Source of the DNA: an uncultured Bradyrhizobium sp.
Lineage (GTDB): Bacteria > Pseudomonadota > Alphaproteobacteria > Rhizobiales > Xanthobacteraceae
Reading direction: 5' to 3'
NCBI RefSeq assembly: GCF_947648125.1
Contig: NZ_CANSMR010000033.1
Span: 1 to 64,000, forward strand
Length of the DNA stretch: 64,000 nucleotides
The notes beneath the pieces are model-generated. The model was not told where the DNA came from. It saw nothing but the letters and a program-made list of their open reading frames with translations, and did no database searches. Positions 48,084-57,087 of the stretch are shown here, piece by piece. A program made the translations under genes and the position numbers. Each line of letters begins with the position of its first letter. Within the stretch, counting starts at the first letter, position 1.

Positions 48084-49181
48084 TCATTTTGCAGATGCCG
48101 CTCGTGACGTATCCTCTCCGAGTTGTTGACCCTGGGCCAGCCTCCGCTCCAACATGCCCATTACGGTGCTTACTTCGTCGAAGGCTCTGGAGTGGGAGTC
48201 GTCTCCCCCCAGATGAGTAAGGTCGAACACCAGAATTTTCTGCTGAGCAATCGCGCTCTTGTACGGTTCTTCTTCCGGATTGATGTCGCCGACGCGGTTT
48301 GCCCCTCCCGCAATTGTTTTTGAGATTTTGAGAGCGACATCATCTTGAGACAGAAGCAATCCGATGCGAGGGCGCCGGGACCCCATCTCTCCGACCTGGC
48401 TGATGAACTGGTCAAACGCGACGTCGGGCGCGACAAGTGCCACGTTCTTCAGCTTCGAAATCGTGTTACCGCGGGATGCTTTCATATGGAGCGCATCAAG
48501 GGTTACAAGGCAACCCATGGAATGGCAGACAAGTGTGATCTCCTTGATGCTAGGATTCGAGTTCACAACGTCCAGGAATTGGGCCAGGGGCGCGGCTGAC
48601 TGCGCCGCAACCTTGCGGTCGTACTCATACGACCCCAGATTTGCGGCTCCCTGTGACGGCCACGAAAAGAGGACCGGAACAACGGGAAGTCTGCCGTCTT
48701 GCACGAATTGGGCGTACCGATACACCGCATCGTCGAAGCGGTTGTTGAATCCATGAACGAAGACCATCGCCTTGCTGCGATGTTTTGCTTTTGCCACGAT
48801 GGTGACAGCATTTCCAAATCCGGCGCGATCCAGATACTCCGTCGACGTCGTTACAAAGTCTTTACGTGGGTCGCCCGGGAGAGTCACCGGCCACTGTATT
48901 TCGCCGACCGCTCGTGAATCATCCGGCGGAATAGAGACCGTGACCTGACCGAAAGCCATCTCGTTGGACGGATCCCGGCCGAACATCTCGCCGGCATCAC
49001 TGCTGGACCGAGCGCGCGTCGTTCCGATAAGAATAGGGACTTGCGAGGCGGCATCAACCGTCTCATTGCTCGGCACAAGCACGCCTTGCAAGGGACGGAT
49101 CGTGCATGAACAGCACGCAATGGCCGCCAACACGGCAATTGTAAGCCGCAAAGAAGCGACAGCACGGCCCCGTGGATGCAT
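48084..49181 (-). CDS. Putative lipoprotein alpha/beta hydrolase (DUF900 family)
   Basis: A 365-residue exported hydrolase. The signal LTIAVLAAIACCSC has a possible lipobox Cys near residue 26. The DUF900 core contains VFVHGFNNRFDDAVYR, LFSWPSQG and the nucleophile VCHSMGCL near residue 211, then late Asp (DLTHLGG) and His. The nucleophile elbow reads Cys-His-Ser-Met-Gly instead of Gly-x-Ser-x-Gly, common enough in DUF900. AGGAGAG lies before the ATG at 49181. Confidence 0.82.
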   Translation of the reverse strand: MHPRGRAVASLRLTIAVLAAIACCSCTIRPLQGVLVPSNETVDAASQVPILIGTTRARSSSDAGEMFGRDPSNEMAFGQVTVSIPPDDSRAVGEIQWPVTLPGDPRKDFVTTSTEYLDRAGFGNAVTIVAKAKHRSKAMVFVHGFNNRFDDAVYRYAQFVQDGRLPVVPVLFSWPSQGAANLGSYEYDRKVAAQSAAPLAQFLDVVNSNPSIKEITLVCHSMGCLVTLDALHMKASRGNTISKLKNVALVAPDVAFDQFISQVGEMGSRRPRIGLLLSQDDVALKISKTIAGGANRVGDINPEEEPYKSAIAQQKILVFDLTHLGGDDSHSRAFDEVSTVMGMLERRLAQGQQLGEDTSRAASAK

Positions 49182-49402
49182 CCGGCTCTCCTCTTGCCAC
49201 ACAGCGAGGACTCGAAGCAGCCAGCATTCTCATAGCGTCTGCCTGACCTTGACCTTCGGCCCCCGCCGGCGGGTGCATCCAGCACCTGAGTGAGTTCCGC
49301 ACAATTCGGATTGATTCAGATCAATGATCCGGTCCGGTTGCCGAGTCCACCGGGAGCCAGACAGCCGCTCCCACAAACCTGAGTGGCCTTACCGGTCCGC
49401 CA

Positions 49403-49693
49403 TTACCGGTCGTCGTCGTGGATCGATGACGGATGCCGGCATAACGGCGTGACCTGGATCTCCATGAACGGAAACAGCGGCAGGCTGGACAAGATGTCGT
49501 GCAATTCCTGCGCGCCCGCCACATCGAAGATGCTGACATTGGCGTAGCGGCCGGCCACCCGCCACAGATGGCGCCAGGCGCCGGTGCGCTGCAGCTCCAT
49601 GGCGCGGGCACGCTCGGCCTGCTTCAGCGCATCGACCTTCTCGGCCGGGAGATCGTGCGGGATCCGCACGTCCATTTCGACGTGAAACAGCAT
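49403..49693 (-). CDS. catC: Muconolactone delta-isomerase
   Basis: A 96-residue protein, exactly the usual CatC length. It begins MLFHVEMDVRIPHDLPAEK, and WRVAGRYANVSIFDV and LPLFPFMEIQVTPLCRHPSS complete the family pattern. It converts muconolactone to beta-ketoadipate enol-lactone in catechol ortho-cleavage, as a cytoplasmic decamer. It follows the HpaB-family monooxygenase gene on the same strand with 102 bp and a hairpin between. Confidence 0.95.
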   Translation of the reverse strand: MLFHVEMDVRIPHDLPAEKVDALKQAERARAMELQRTGAWRHLWRVAGRYANVSIFDVAGAQELHDILSSLPLFPFMEIQVTPLCRHPSSIHDDDR

Positions 49694-49734
49694 GTTGGTC
49701 AACTCTCTTTGCAAGCGATGAAGCGGTAACGCGT

Positions 49735-49762
49735 GGAGCCGCCGCGCGATCGCGGCGGCTCC
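49735..49762 (-). terminator. GC hairpin between the monooxygenase gene and catC
   Basis: GGAGCCGCCGC-GCGATC-GCGGCGGCTCC forms an 11-bp stem. Without a T-run it is more likely to partially attenuate or to protect the upstream message than to stop transcription fully. Confidence 0.4.
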
Positions 49763-49795
49763 ATTGCTCTGTCTATCAGATCGTCAGCCTTGTCG

Positions 49796-51373
49796 TCAGC
49801 CTTGCACCAGGCCGCGGCTGACGAGGTTGATGTCATCGGGATTGACGAGATCCTTCGCCGTCCAACCCGAAACGTCATAGTCGCTCATGCAATTGCGCAC
49901 GAAATCCTGCATGGCGCCGAGGTCGCCGGTCGCGCTCGCGGCCATCAGCGTCTCGACGCGAAGGTTCTCGTAATTGCCCGCATAGTTGCGCTCGTAGAGC
50001 TCGTGCCGGCCGCCGAACTCGGAGCCGACCGCGTCCCAGAGCAGCTTGAGCAGCTTGATCCGGTCGATCGCGGCATAGCCGTTGGAGCCGCGCACGAAGC
50101 GGTCGAGATAAGGTCTGATCGCCTCGCTCTCCAGATCGGCCGAGCTTGACGGCAGATAGATCAAGCCGCTCGCGACGTGACGCTCGATCAATTCCTTGAT
50201 CCGCGGATAGGCCATCGGCGCGAAGACGCGATAGGCCAGCCCATAATTCAGGTTGGGCAGATTGTAGCCCTCGGTTCCCTGCCAGGCGATCGGCGATTTC
50301 ACCATCGCATCCGAAATGCCGTGGAACAGATTGCGCCAGGCGATCACCTCGCCCACCGCCGTCTGCACGCCGCGGAAATCCTTCGATCCGGTCGCCTCCA
50401 CCGCCATCGAGAACAGGCCGGCAATGAAGTCGAGCTTGACGGCAAGCCGCGTCACGCCGTGCAGCGTGAAGCGCGGGATGAAGCCCGACGCCGGGAAGAA
50501 CTGGTTGATCTTGTCGACGTCGCCATAGATGAAGACGTTCTCCCAGGGCACCAGCACCTTGTCGAAAACGAGGATCGAGTCGTTCTCGTCGAAGCGGCTG
50601 GACAGCGGATAGTCGAACGGCGAGCCGGTCGCAGCCGCGGTGAATTCGTAGGACGAGCGGGCGATCAGCTTGACGCCCTTGGCGTCCATCGGCGCCGTGA
50701 AGATCAGCGCGAACGACTTGTCCTTGATCGGGATGCCGTAGTGGGCGATGAAATTGTAGTGCGTCAGCGCCGAGCCGGTCGCAACCACCTTCGCGCCCGA
50801 GACGATCAGGCCGGCGTCGGTCTCCTTCTCGACATGCATGAAGACGTCGCGCACGTCCTCGATCGCCCGGTCGCGATCGATCGGCGGGTTGACGATGGCG
50901 TGATTCCAGAAGTCGAGCCGCTCCTGGGTCCGGGCATACCATTTCTTCGCGTTGCCGGCGTATTCGCCATAGAAGCCCGAGTTCGCGCCCAAGGTCCCAA
51001 GGAACGCCGCCTTGTAGTCCGGAGAGCGGCCCATCCAGCCGAACGCAACCTTCTGCAAGTCGGCGATCGCATCGCGGCCCTTGATCAGGTCGTCGGCCGT
51101 GCGCGAGCCAAGGAAGAACGGATGGGTCAACTGTCCGGAGCCGGTGTCGGTCAGGACGCCGATCTGATCCTTCTTCTCGTGGAAGCGGTCGTACCAGCGC
51201 GCCACCATCCGCGCCGAATTGCGGAAGGCGGGATGTGCGGTGACGTTCTTGACGCGCTCGCCGTAGATGTAGATTTCCCGGCCATCCTGGATGCTGTCCA
51301 GGAATTCCGCGCCGGTATAGACGCTGGTGGTTGGCGCTGGCGCGTCGGCCCGCAGGGCAGCTGCTGTAGTCAT
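49796..51373 (-). CDS. HpaB-family FADH2-dependent phenol/4-hydroxyphenylacetate-type monooxygenase, large component
   Basis: A 525-residue flavin monooxygenase oxygenase component, using FADH2 from a separate reductase (the gene at 52288). Typical segments include [14 protein letters not shown] near residue 38, [25 protein letters not shown] near residue 200, [15 protein letters not shown] and [10 protein letters not shown] near residue 480. The group hydroxylates phenols ortho or para to the OH. With ring-cleavage genes next door, the product should be a catechol or hydroxyquinol. GGAGGAG lies before the ATG; the 276-bp divergent region to the plus-strand genes holds both promoters. Confidence 0.88.
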   Translation of the reverse strand: MTTAAALRADAPAPTTSVYTGAEFLDSIQDGREIYIYGERVKNVTAHPAFRNSARMVARWYDRFHEKKDQIGVLTDTGSGQLTHPFFLGSRTADDLIKGRDAIADLQKVAFGWMGRSPDYKAAFLGTLGANSGFYGEYAGNAKKWYARTQERLDFWNHAIVNPPIDRDRAIEDVRDVFMHVEKETDAGLIVSGAKVVATGSALTHYNFIAHYGIPIKDKSFALIFTAPMDAKGVKLIARSSYEFTAAATGSPFDYPLSSRFDENDSILVFDKVLVPWENVFIYGDVDKINQFFPASGFIPRFTLHGVTRLAVKLDFIAGLFSMAVEATGSKDFRGVQTAVGEVIAWRNLFHGISDAMVKSPIAWQGTEGYNLPNLNYGLAYRVFAPMAYPRIKELIERHVASGLIYLPSSSADLESEAIRPYLDRFVRGSNGYAAIDRIKLLKLLWDAVGSEFGGRHELYERNYAGNYENLRVETLMAASATGDLGAMQDFVRNCMSDYDVSGWTAKDLVNPDDINLVSRGLVQG

Positions 51374-51649
51374 GGGTTTCTCCTCCGCTTGTGTCGTTGG
51401 ACCGACGGGCGTTGCCACACCGGCCCCGACCATCCCGTCACGCTCTTGGTCGGCGTGACATCGGCGGAAAAGCTACGCGCTCAGCCTGAGCGGGCGAAAG
51501 GTATCACACCATACCGCGCGAACCGTCGCAGCTCGGGCTATGACTCAGGTGGCACGGACCGGACGGCAATGATCGTCCGGCCGACGCAGCGCCGCAGCTG
51601 ATGCAGCAATTTGCACGGCACGGCAAGGGAGCGAGAACCGGAGCGAGCC

Positions 51650-52291
51650 ATGGGCAAAGGTTTGGCCAAGGATCTGGGCAAGGATTTTGACAGCGCTGCT
51701 GTCGCTTTCCATCGCGATGGGGAATTGGCCCTCACGGCCAGCGTCGTGACCATCGGCGCGTTCGACGGCGTTCATCGCGGCCATCAGGAACTACTCCGGC
51801 AGACCATTGCGGCAGCGCGACGCCGCGGCATTCCGGCCGTGGTCTATACCTTCGATCCGCCGCCGAAGGTGTATTTCGGCCAGGCCGAGGCGCTGATCTC
51901 GCTCCGCGAGAAGCTCGAGCGCATCGCAACATTTGCACCTGACCATGTCATCGTCGCCGACTTCAACCCTATCTACGTCCGGCGCACCGCGGCCGATTTC
52001 CTCGCCGAGTTGCAGCTTCTGCAACCGCGTGAAGTGATCGTCGGCAAGGATTTCCGCTTCGGGTCCTGCAAGGGCGGTACCGCGCAGCTGCTGCGGCAGT
52101 ACTTCAACACGCGCATCCTGCCGCCGGTGCGCTGCGGCAATGGCGAGATCGTCTCCAGCAGCCGGATCCGCTCGCTGCGGCGATCCGGCCTTGCTGCCGC
52201 CGCGGCTGCGCTGGAAAACTGGCGGGACATCGTGACCACATCACCTGCCAATCGATCCGGCCAGGCCCAACTCGAGGTCATCAGCCAATGA
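51650..52291 (+). CDS. Stand-alone FAD synthetase domain (RibF N-terminal domain only)
   Basis: A 213-residue protein with the FMN adenylyltransferase fold: VTIGAFDGVHRGHQELL (nucleotide-binding GxFDGxHxGH) near residue 36 and VSSSRIRSLRRSGL near residue 180. Normal bacterial RibF is about 310 residues and has a riboflavin kinase domain after this point; here that domain is missing and the gene ends in an overlap with the flavin reductase ATG (ATGA at 52288-52291). The product probably turns FMN into FAD for the neighbouring monooxygenase. Confidence 0.85.
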   Translation: MGKGLAKDLGKDFDSAAVAFHRDGELALTASVVTIGAFDGVHRGHQELLRQTIAAARRRGIPAVVYTFDPPPKVYFGQAEALISLREKLERIATFAPDHVIVADFNPIYVRRTAADFLAELQLLQPREVIVGKDFRFGSCKGGTAQLLRQYFNTRILPPVRCGNGEIVSSSRIRSLRRSGLAAAAAALENWRDIVTTSPANRSGQAQLEVISQ

Positions 52292-52812
52292 CCGCCATCG
52301 ATCCGCGCGAGCTGCGCAACGCCTGTGGCCAATTCGGTACCGGCGTCACCATCATCACCACGCATTGCGAGGGACGCGATCACGGCATGACGGCCAATGC
52401 CTTCATGTCGGTCTCGCTCGATCCGCCGCTGGTCGCGATCTCGATCGCGAGAAGCGCGAAGATGCTCTGCAACATCCAGAGCACCGGCCGCTTCGCGGTC
52501 AGCGTGCTCGCCGAAGGCATGGAGGATCTCGCCTGGCATTTCGCAGGCAAGCCCAGGCTCGACCTTTGCGACGTCTTCGAACGCCGCAACGAGCTACCCG
52601 TCATCGCCAACGCGGCGGCGTATTTCGTGACCGATCTTGCGGACGAGATCGTCGCGGGCGACCACACCATCTTTCTCGGTCATGTCCGCGAGATGGCACT
52701 GGAGCCCGGCAAAAAGCCGCTGCTGTTCTGCCGCGGCCGCTTCGGCGGCCTTGCCGACCCGCACCCCGCGCCCGCGACGCTGGAGAATGCTGCCTACGAA
52801 TTTATCTGGTGA
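52288..52812 (+). CDS. Flavin reductase (HpaC-like), small component of the monooxygenase
   Basis: A 174-residue NAD(P)H:flavin reductase. Signature GQFGTGVTIITT at the N-terminus, MTANAFMSVSLDPPLVAISI near residue 35, and GRFGGLADPHP near the end are those of the HpaC/PheA2 group. It gives FADH2 to the HpaB-like oxygenase. Translationally coupled to the FAD-synthetase gene. Confidence 0.92.
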   Translation: MTAIDPRELRNACGQFGTGVTIITTHCEGRDHGMTANAFMSVSLDPPLVAISIARSAKMLCNIQSTGRFAVSVLAEGMEDLAWHFAGKPRLDLCDVFERRNELPVIANAAAYFVTDLADEIVAGDHTIFLGHVREMALEPGKKPLLFCRGRFGGLADPHPAPATLENAAYEFIW

Positions 52813-52884
52813 GACCGCCAGAAGATATTCCCGAACACGGGGATGCAAGTTTGATCCAAACTGCAAGAAAAGGAGGAAACGACC

Positions 52885-53754
52885 ATGCTGAACGTCAACA
52901 AGGACACCATCACCGACCACGTGATCGCCGCGCTCTCGAACGACATTCCGGATCGCAACCGTCAGATCATGACGAGCCTGATCCGCCACATGCATGCGTT
53001 CTGTAAGGAGGTCGACCTGACCTTCGCCGAGTGGTTCGCGGCGTGCGAGTTCCTGCGGCGCGCCGGCGACATCTCGGACGAGAAGCGCAACGAGTTCATC
53101 CTGATCGCTGACATTCTCGGCGTCGAGGTCTTGGTCGATATGCTCGACCACCGCGTCACCGATGGCGAGAGCGAGTCCACCGTGCTCGGGCCGTTCTACC
53201 GGGAAAACCCGCCGGTGCTGCCCAAGGGCGCCTCCATCATCAAGAAGACGTTCGACAACGCGCAGACCGTCAAGGTCAGCGGGCGCATCAGCGACACCGC
53301 GGGGCGGCCGATCGAGGGCGTCACCATCGACGTCTGGGAAGACGCGCCGAACGGGCTCTATGACCTGCAAGACCCCGAGCAGCCGGCCTATAATCTGCGC
53401 GGCCGCTTCACCACCGACGCCAACGGCGAATACGCCTTCGTAGCGCTCCGCCCCGAGCCTTACCCGATCCCCTATGACGGTGCCGGCGGCGAGCTCCTGA
53501 AATACATGGGCCACCATCCCTGGCGTCCGGGCCACATCCACTTCATGCTGTCGAAGGACGGCTATCAATCGCTGATCTCGCAGATCTACGATTCCGAGAC
53601 CAAGTATCTCGACAACGACTCGGTATTCGCCGTGAAACAGAGCCTGATCGGCAAGTTCGCCAAGGCACCGGCCGGCGCCGACACCGATCTCGTTCTCGAT
53701 TTCGACTTCAAGCTCAAGAAGGCGGCAGTCGAGCGCCTTGTCGCGGCTGAGTAA
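52885..53754 (+). CDS. Intradiol ring-cleavage dioxygenase (catechol or hydroxyquinol 1,2-dioxygenase)
   Basis: A 289-residue non-heme iron(III) enzyme. An N-terminal helical dimer domain (HMHAFCKEVDLTFAEW) precedes the catalytic sandwich, with iron Tyr in NGLYDLQ near residue 157 and YPIPYDG near 193, and the two iron His in WRPGHIHFML near 215. ESTVLGPFYREN and the HHPWRPGHIHF block resemble hydroxyquinol dioxygenases more than classical CatA, but catB and catC beside it point to catechol. A strong ribosome site (AAGGAGG) precedes the ATG. Confidence 0.88.
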   Translation: MLNVNKDTITDHVIAALSNDIPDRNRQIMTSLIRHMHAFCKEVDLTFAEWFAACEFLRRAGDISDEKRNEFILIADILGVEVLVDMLDHRVTDGESESTVLGPFYRENPPVLPKGASIIKKTFDNAQTVKVSGRISDTAGRPIEGVTIDVWEDAPNGLYDLQDPEQPAYNLRGRFTTDANGEYAFVALRPEPYPIPYDGAGGELLKYMGHHPWRPGHIHFMLSKDGYQSLISQIYDSETKYLDNDSVFAVKQSLIGKFAKAPAGADTDLVLDFDFKLKKAAVERLVAAE

Positions 53755-53765
53755 TCCACACCACG

Positions 53766-53794
53766 CCCTGCCAGGCCGGGAAAGCCTGGCAGGG
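53766..53794 (+). terminator. Hairpin between the dioxygenase gene and catB
   Basis: CCCTGCCAGGC-CGGGAAA-GCCTGGCAGGG is a perfect 11-bp stem followed by TTCACTTTG. It may reduce read-through into catB or stabilise the upstream message. Confidence 0.5.
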
Positions 53795-53822
53795 TTCACT
53801 TTGAACTGACCCGCGAGGACAT

Positions 53823-55001
53823 ATGAGTCGTGCCGTGATCGAAATCGCCGAGCCCGTGGAGCCAGTGCGGAGCCTCGCAAGGGACACCGCGATCCGCAGT
53901 ATCCGCGCCACCATCGTCGAAACGCCGACCCGCCGGCGGCACAAGCTTTCCAACACGGAAGTCACGCATCAGGGCTACGTTCTGGTGCGTGTGCTGCTTG
54001 ACAACGGCGTGACTGGTATCGGCGAAGCCTCGACGCTCGGCGGGCCGCGCTGGGCCGAGGAGAGCGTGGAATCGATCAAGGCCGCGGTTACGAATTACCT
54101 GGCGCCGGCGCTGCTCGGCCAGCCTGCCCTCGCCTTCGAAGCCAATGCCTTGCGCATGAGCAAGGCCGCGACCCGCAATTTCGCGGCCAAGGGCGCGATT
54201 GAGTCCGCCCTGCTCGACGCCGCCGGCAAGACGCTCGGCCTCCCCGCCAGCGCGCTGCTCGGTGGTGCGGTTCGCGAGCGCATGGAAGTGATCTGGGCTC
54301 TGGCCTCAGGCGACAGCGGCCAGGAGCTGGAGGAAGCGAAGGAGAAGCTGCGGCGCCGCGAACACCGCCACTTCAAGATCAAGTTCGGCTTCAACCGCCC
54401 GCAGGCGGATGTGAAGCGGTTGCAGACGCTGCGCGCCGGCCTTGGTGACGAGGTGCGCCTGATCGTCGATGTCAACCAGGGCTGGACCGAAGCCGAATGC
54501 ATCCGCTTCATGCCCGCGCTGGAAGAACTGGACGTCGCGCTGGTCGAGCAGCCGGTGTCCGCGCTGCAGCTGGAAACCATGGCGCGTGTCGCGGCGCGCA
54601 CCTCCATCCCGTTGCTTGTCGACGAAGCGGCCTTCACCAAGGAGGAAATCGCCCGCGTCGCCACGATGGGTTGCGGCAGCGTGTATTCGCTAAAGCTCGT
54701 GAAGAGCGGCGGCCTGTTCGAGATGAAGCGCGCCGCGGCGGTCGCCGGCGCGCACGGCCTCGAGCTCTACGGCGGCTGCCTGCTGGAGAGCAGCATCGGC
54801 GCAGCCGCGCATCTCGCCGCATTCGCCACCCTGCCCAGGCTCGAATGGGGCAGCGAGCATTTCGGCCCGCGGATCCTGGTGGAGGATCTCGTCGTCGACC
54901 CGATCAGATTCGACGCGTTTGAGATCTGTGTGCCTGATGGCCCGGGCCTCGGCGTCGAAGTCGACGAGGACAAGATCCGCGCCTTCGCCCGAAAGGACTA
55001 G
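53823..55001 (+). CDS. catB: Muconate cycloisomerase
   Basis: A 392-residue enolase-superfamily enzyme. Active-site set is complete: HFKIKFGF (general base pair Lys-x-Lys) near residue 180, VDVNQGW, VEQPVS and VDEAAF (metal Asp/Glu/Asp), and SLKLVKSGG (second Lys) near residue 290. It lactonises cis,cis-muconate to muconolactone, the substrate of catC. The N-terminal 20 residues before the IRSIRATIVETPTRR start may be extra; a GTG further in is possible. Confidence 0.92.
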   Translation: MSRAVIEIAEPVEPVRSLARDTAIRSIRATIVETPTRRRHKLSNTEVTHQGYVLVRVLLDNGVTGIGEASTLGGPRWAEESVESIKAAVTNYLAPALLGQPALAFEANALRMSKAATRNFAAKGAIESALLDAAGKTLGLPASALLGGAVRERMEVIWALASGDSGQELEEAKEKLRRREHRHFKIKFGFNRPQADVKRLQTLRAGLGDEVRLIVDVNQGWTEAECIRFMPALEELDVALVEQPVSALQLETMARVAARTSIPLLVDEAAFTKEEIARVATMGCGSVYSLKLVKSGGLFEMKRAAAVAGAHGLELYGGCLLESSIGAAAHLAAFATLPRLEWGSEHFGPRILVEDLVVDPIRFDAFEICVPDGPGLGVEVDEDKIRAFARKD

Positions 55002-55187
55002 CCAGATGGCGTCGTTCCCGCGGACAATTGACAATGCAGGGATGCCCGCTCAGTCTTCGCACTGGAACCACCGTCTCGATCATGCGCCGATGACCACGCG
55101 ATATCAAACCAGGCAGGCCTTTCCCGCAGCTTCCGCGGAAGCGCGCGGACAAACGTCCGGCTGACCGTGACCGATCGCGACGACGTC

Positions 55188-56084
55188 ATGGATCTGAGGC
55201 GGCTGGTCTACTTCGTCGCCGTCGCCGAGGAATTGCACTTCGGCCGTGCCGCATCGCGGCTCGCGATCGCCCAGCCGCCGCTCAGCCGGCAGATTGCGCA
55301 GCTGGAGAGCGATCTCGGCGTCGTGCTCATCGACCGGAGCCGAAGCCAGATCCGGCTGACCCAGGCCGGCAGCGTTCTGCTGGAACGTGCACGCGATGTG
55401 CTGGAGCGGCTCGATCGGACGCACCGCGAGATCAAGCGGATCGGCGAAGGCTTTTCAGGTCACCTGCGCGTCGCCTTCGTCGGATCGGCGACCTATGGCG
55501 TGCTGCCCAACGTGATCAAGGCGTTTCGTTCGGCCTATCCTGACGTCGAGCTCGCGCTGTCGGCGATGAACAACGCCGAGCAGAAGCGCGCGGTGATCCA
55601 GCGCGAGATAGATATCGCCGTCGCCCGCCCTTCGCTCGACGACGAGGAATTGAAGTCGGAGCCGCTGCTGCAGGAGCCGTTGATCCTCGCGCTGTCCGAC
55701 ACCTCGCCGCTGCTCGAGCAGCAGGTCACGCTTCTGTCGGCGCTCAAGGCCGAGACATTCATCCTCTATCCGCGCAAGCCGCGCCCGAGCTTCGCCGACC
55801 ACATCCTCAACATCTGCCTCGAAGAGGGCTTCATTCCGAAATCGCAGGTGCTGGCCCAGGATTATCAGACCGCGATCAGCCTGGTGTCGGTTGGCGTCGG
55901 CATCGCGCTGGTGCCGCAATCCGTCTCGCAGGCGGACCGGCCCGGCGTCGCCTATCGCGCCTATGAGGGACACAATCCCGGCACCGCGCTGTCGCTGAAC
56001 TACCGGCGCGACAACCGGATGCCGCACCTCTTCAACTTCCTGAAGATCGCACAGGACGTCACGCGGCGTCAGCGCAAGCAGTAA
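55188..56084 (+). CDS. LysR-family transcriptional regulator (CatR/BenM-like)
   Basis: A 298-residue regulator. The N-terminal helix-turn-helix begins MDLRRLVYFVAVAEELHFGRAA and contains IAQPPLSRQIAQLE; the co-inducer domain starts near residue 90 (LRVAFVGSATYG). The shape matches CatR/CatM/BenM, which sense muconate or benzoate. Start ATG 55188 is the usual LysR start; a GTG seven codons earlier is less likely. It follows catB on the same strand by 186 bp, and is the natural controller of the two divergent cat/hpaB transcripts. Confidence 0.9.
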   Translation: MDLRRLVYFVAVAEELHFGRAASRLAIAQPPLSRQIAQLESDLGVVLIDRSRSQIRLTQAGSVLLERARDVLERLDRTHREIKRIGEGFSGHLRVAFVGSATYGVLPNVIKAFRSAYPDVELALSAMNNAEQKRAVIQREIDIAVARPSLDDEELKSEPLLQEPLILALSDTSPLLEQQVTLLSALKAETFILYPRKPRPSFADHILNICLEEGFIPKSQVLAQDYQTAISLVSVGVGIALVPQSVSQADRPGVAYRAYEGHNPGTALSLNYRRDNRMPHLFNFLKIAQDVTRRQRKQ

Positions 56085-56091
56085 CTCGCCG

Positions 56092-57087
56092 TCAGGCCGC
56101 GACCGACGCAAGCGGACGATCGTCAACACGTGCGATCGCGTCGCGAAGCACGTCGATCCCGGCGCCCGGCCGTACGCCGTTCTCCGCAAGGTGCCTGCGA
56201 AACGCACGCGCACCGGGGACGCCGTGGAAGGCGCCGACGAAATGACGCGTGATCGAATGCAGCCGCGTGCCTTCAGCCAGTTGCCGCTCGATATAGGGCA
56301 GCATCGCCGCGAACACGTCCTTCATCGTGGCGTGCGGCGGCGTTTCTCCGAACAACTCGGAGTCGACGGTGAGCAAGCGCCACGGCTCCTGATAGGCCGC
56401 CCGCCCCAGCATCACGCCATCGACATGTGCCAGATGCTGCTTCGCTTCGGCGATACTCGTGATGCCGCCGTTGATGATGATGGGCACATCCGGCAGCGCC
56501 GCCTTGAGGCGATAGACGCGATCGTAGTCGAGCGGCGGGATGTCGCGGTTCTCCTTCGGCGACAATCCGTTGAGCCAGGCCTTGCGCGCATGCACGACGA
56601 GCGCATCCGCGCCCGCGGCAATCACGCCGCGCGCCAGCGTATCGAGCGCGACTTCCGGATCCTGGTCGTCGATGCCGATCCGGCACTTCACCGTGACAGG
56701 AACTCTCACCGCGCGCTTCATCGCCGCAACGCCCTCGGCGACTAGCGCGGGCTCCGCCATCAGACAGGCGCCGAAACGGCCATCCTTCACCCGATCCGAC
56801 GGACAGCCGACGTTGAGATTGATCTCGTCATAGCCGAAATCCTCGCCGATCCGCGCGGCGGTCGCGAGATCGCGCGGATCGGAACCGCCGAGCTGCAGCG
56901 CCACCGGATGCTCGCTGGCATCGAAGCCGAGCAGCCGCGCCCGGTCGCCGTGGATCACCGCACCCGTGGTCAGCATCTCCGTATAGAGCCGCGCCCGCCG
57001 CGACATCAGCCGATGGAAGACCCGGCACTGCCGGTCGGTCCATTCCATCATGGGGGCTACGGAAAATAGATAGTCCTGATATTTCAA
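56092..57087 (-). CDS. dusA: tRNA-dihydrouridine(20/20a) synthase
   Basis: A 331-residue FMN enzyme reducing uridine in the tRNA D-loop. FSVAPMMEWTDRQCR at the N-terminus, LNVGCPSDRVKDGRFGACLM with the catalytic Cys near residue 96, and HARKAWLNGLSPKENR, typical of the DusA subgroup, are present. The start is TTG: an in-frame stop lies four codons upstream, and the next ATG would remove the first core strand. It converges with the LysR gene, 7 bp away. Confidence 0.94.
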   Translation of the reverse strand: MKYQDYLFSVAPMMEWTDRQCRVFHRLMSRRARLYTEMLTTGAVIHGDRARLLGFDASEHPVALQLGGSDPRDLATAARIGEDFGYDEINLNVGCPSDRVKDGRFGACLMAEPALVAEGVAAMKRAVRVPVTVKCRIGIDDQDPEVALDTLARGVIAAGADALVVHARKAWLNGLSPKENRDIPPLDYDRVYRLKAALPDVPIIINGGITSIAEAKQHLAHVDGVMLGRAAYQEPWRLLTVDSELFGETPPHATMKDVFAAMLPYIERQLAEGTRLHSITRHFVGAFHGVPGARAFRRHLAENGVRPGAGIDVLRDAIARVDDRPLASVAA

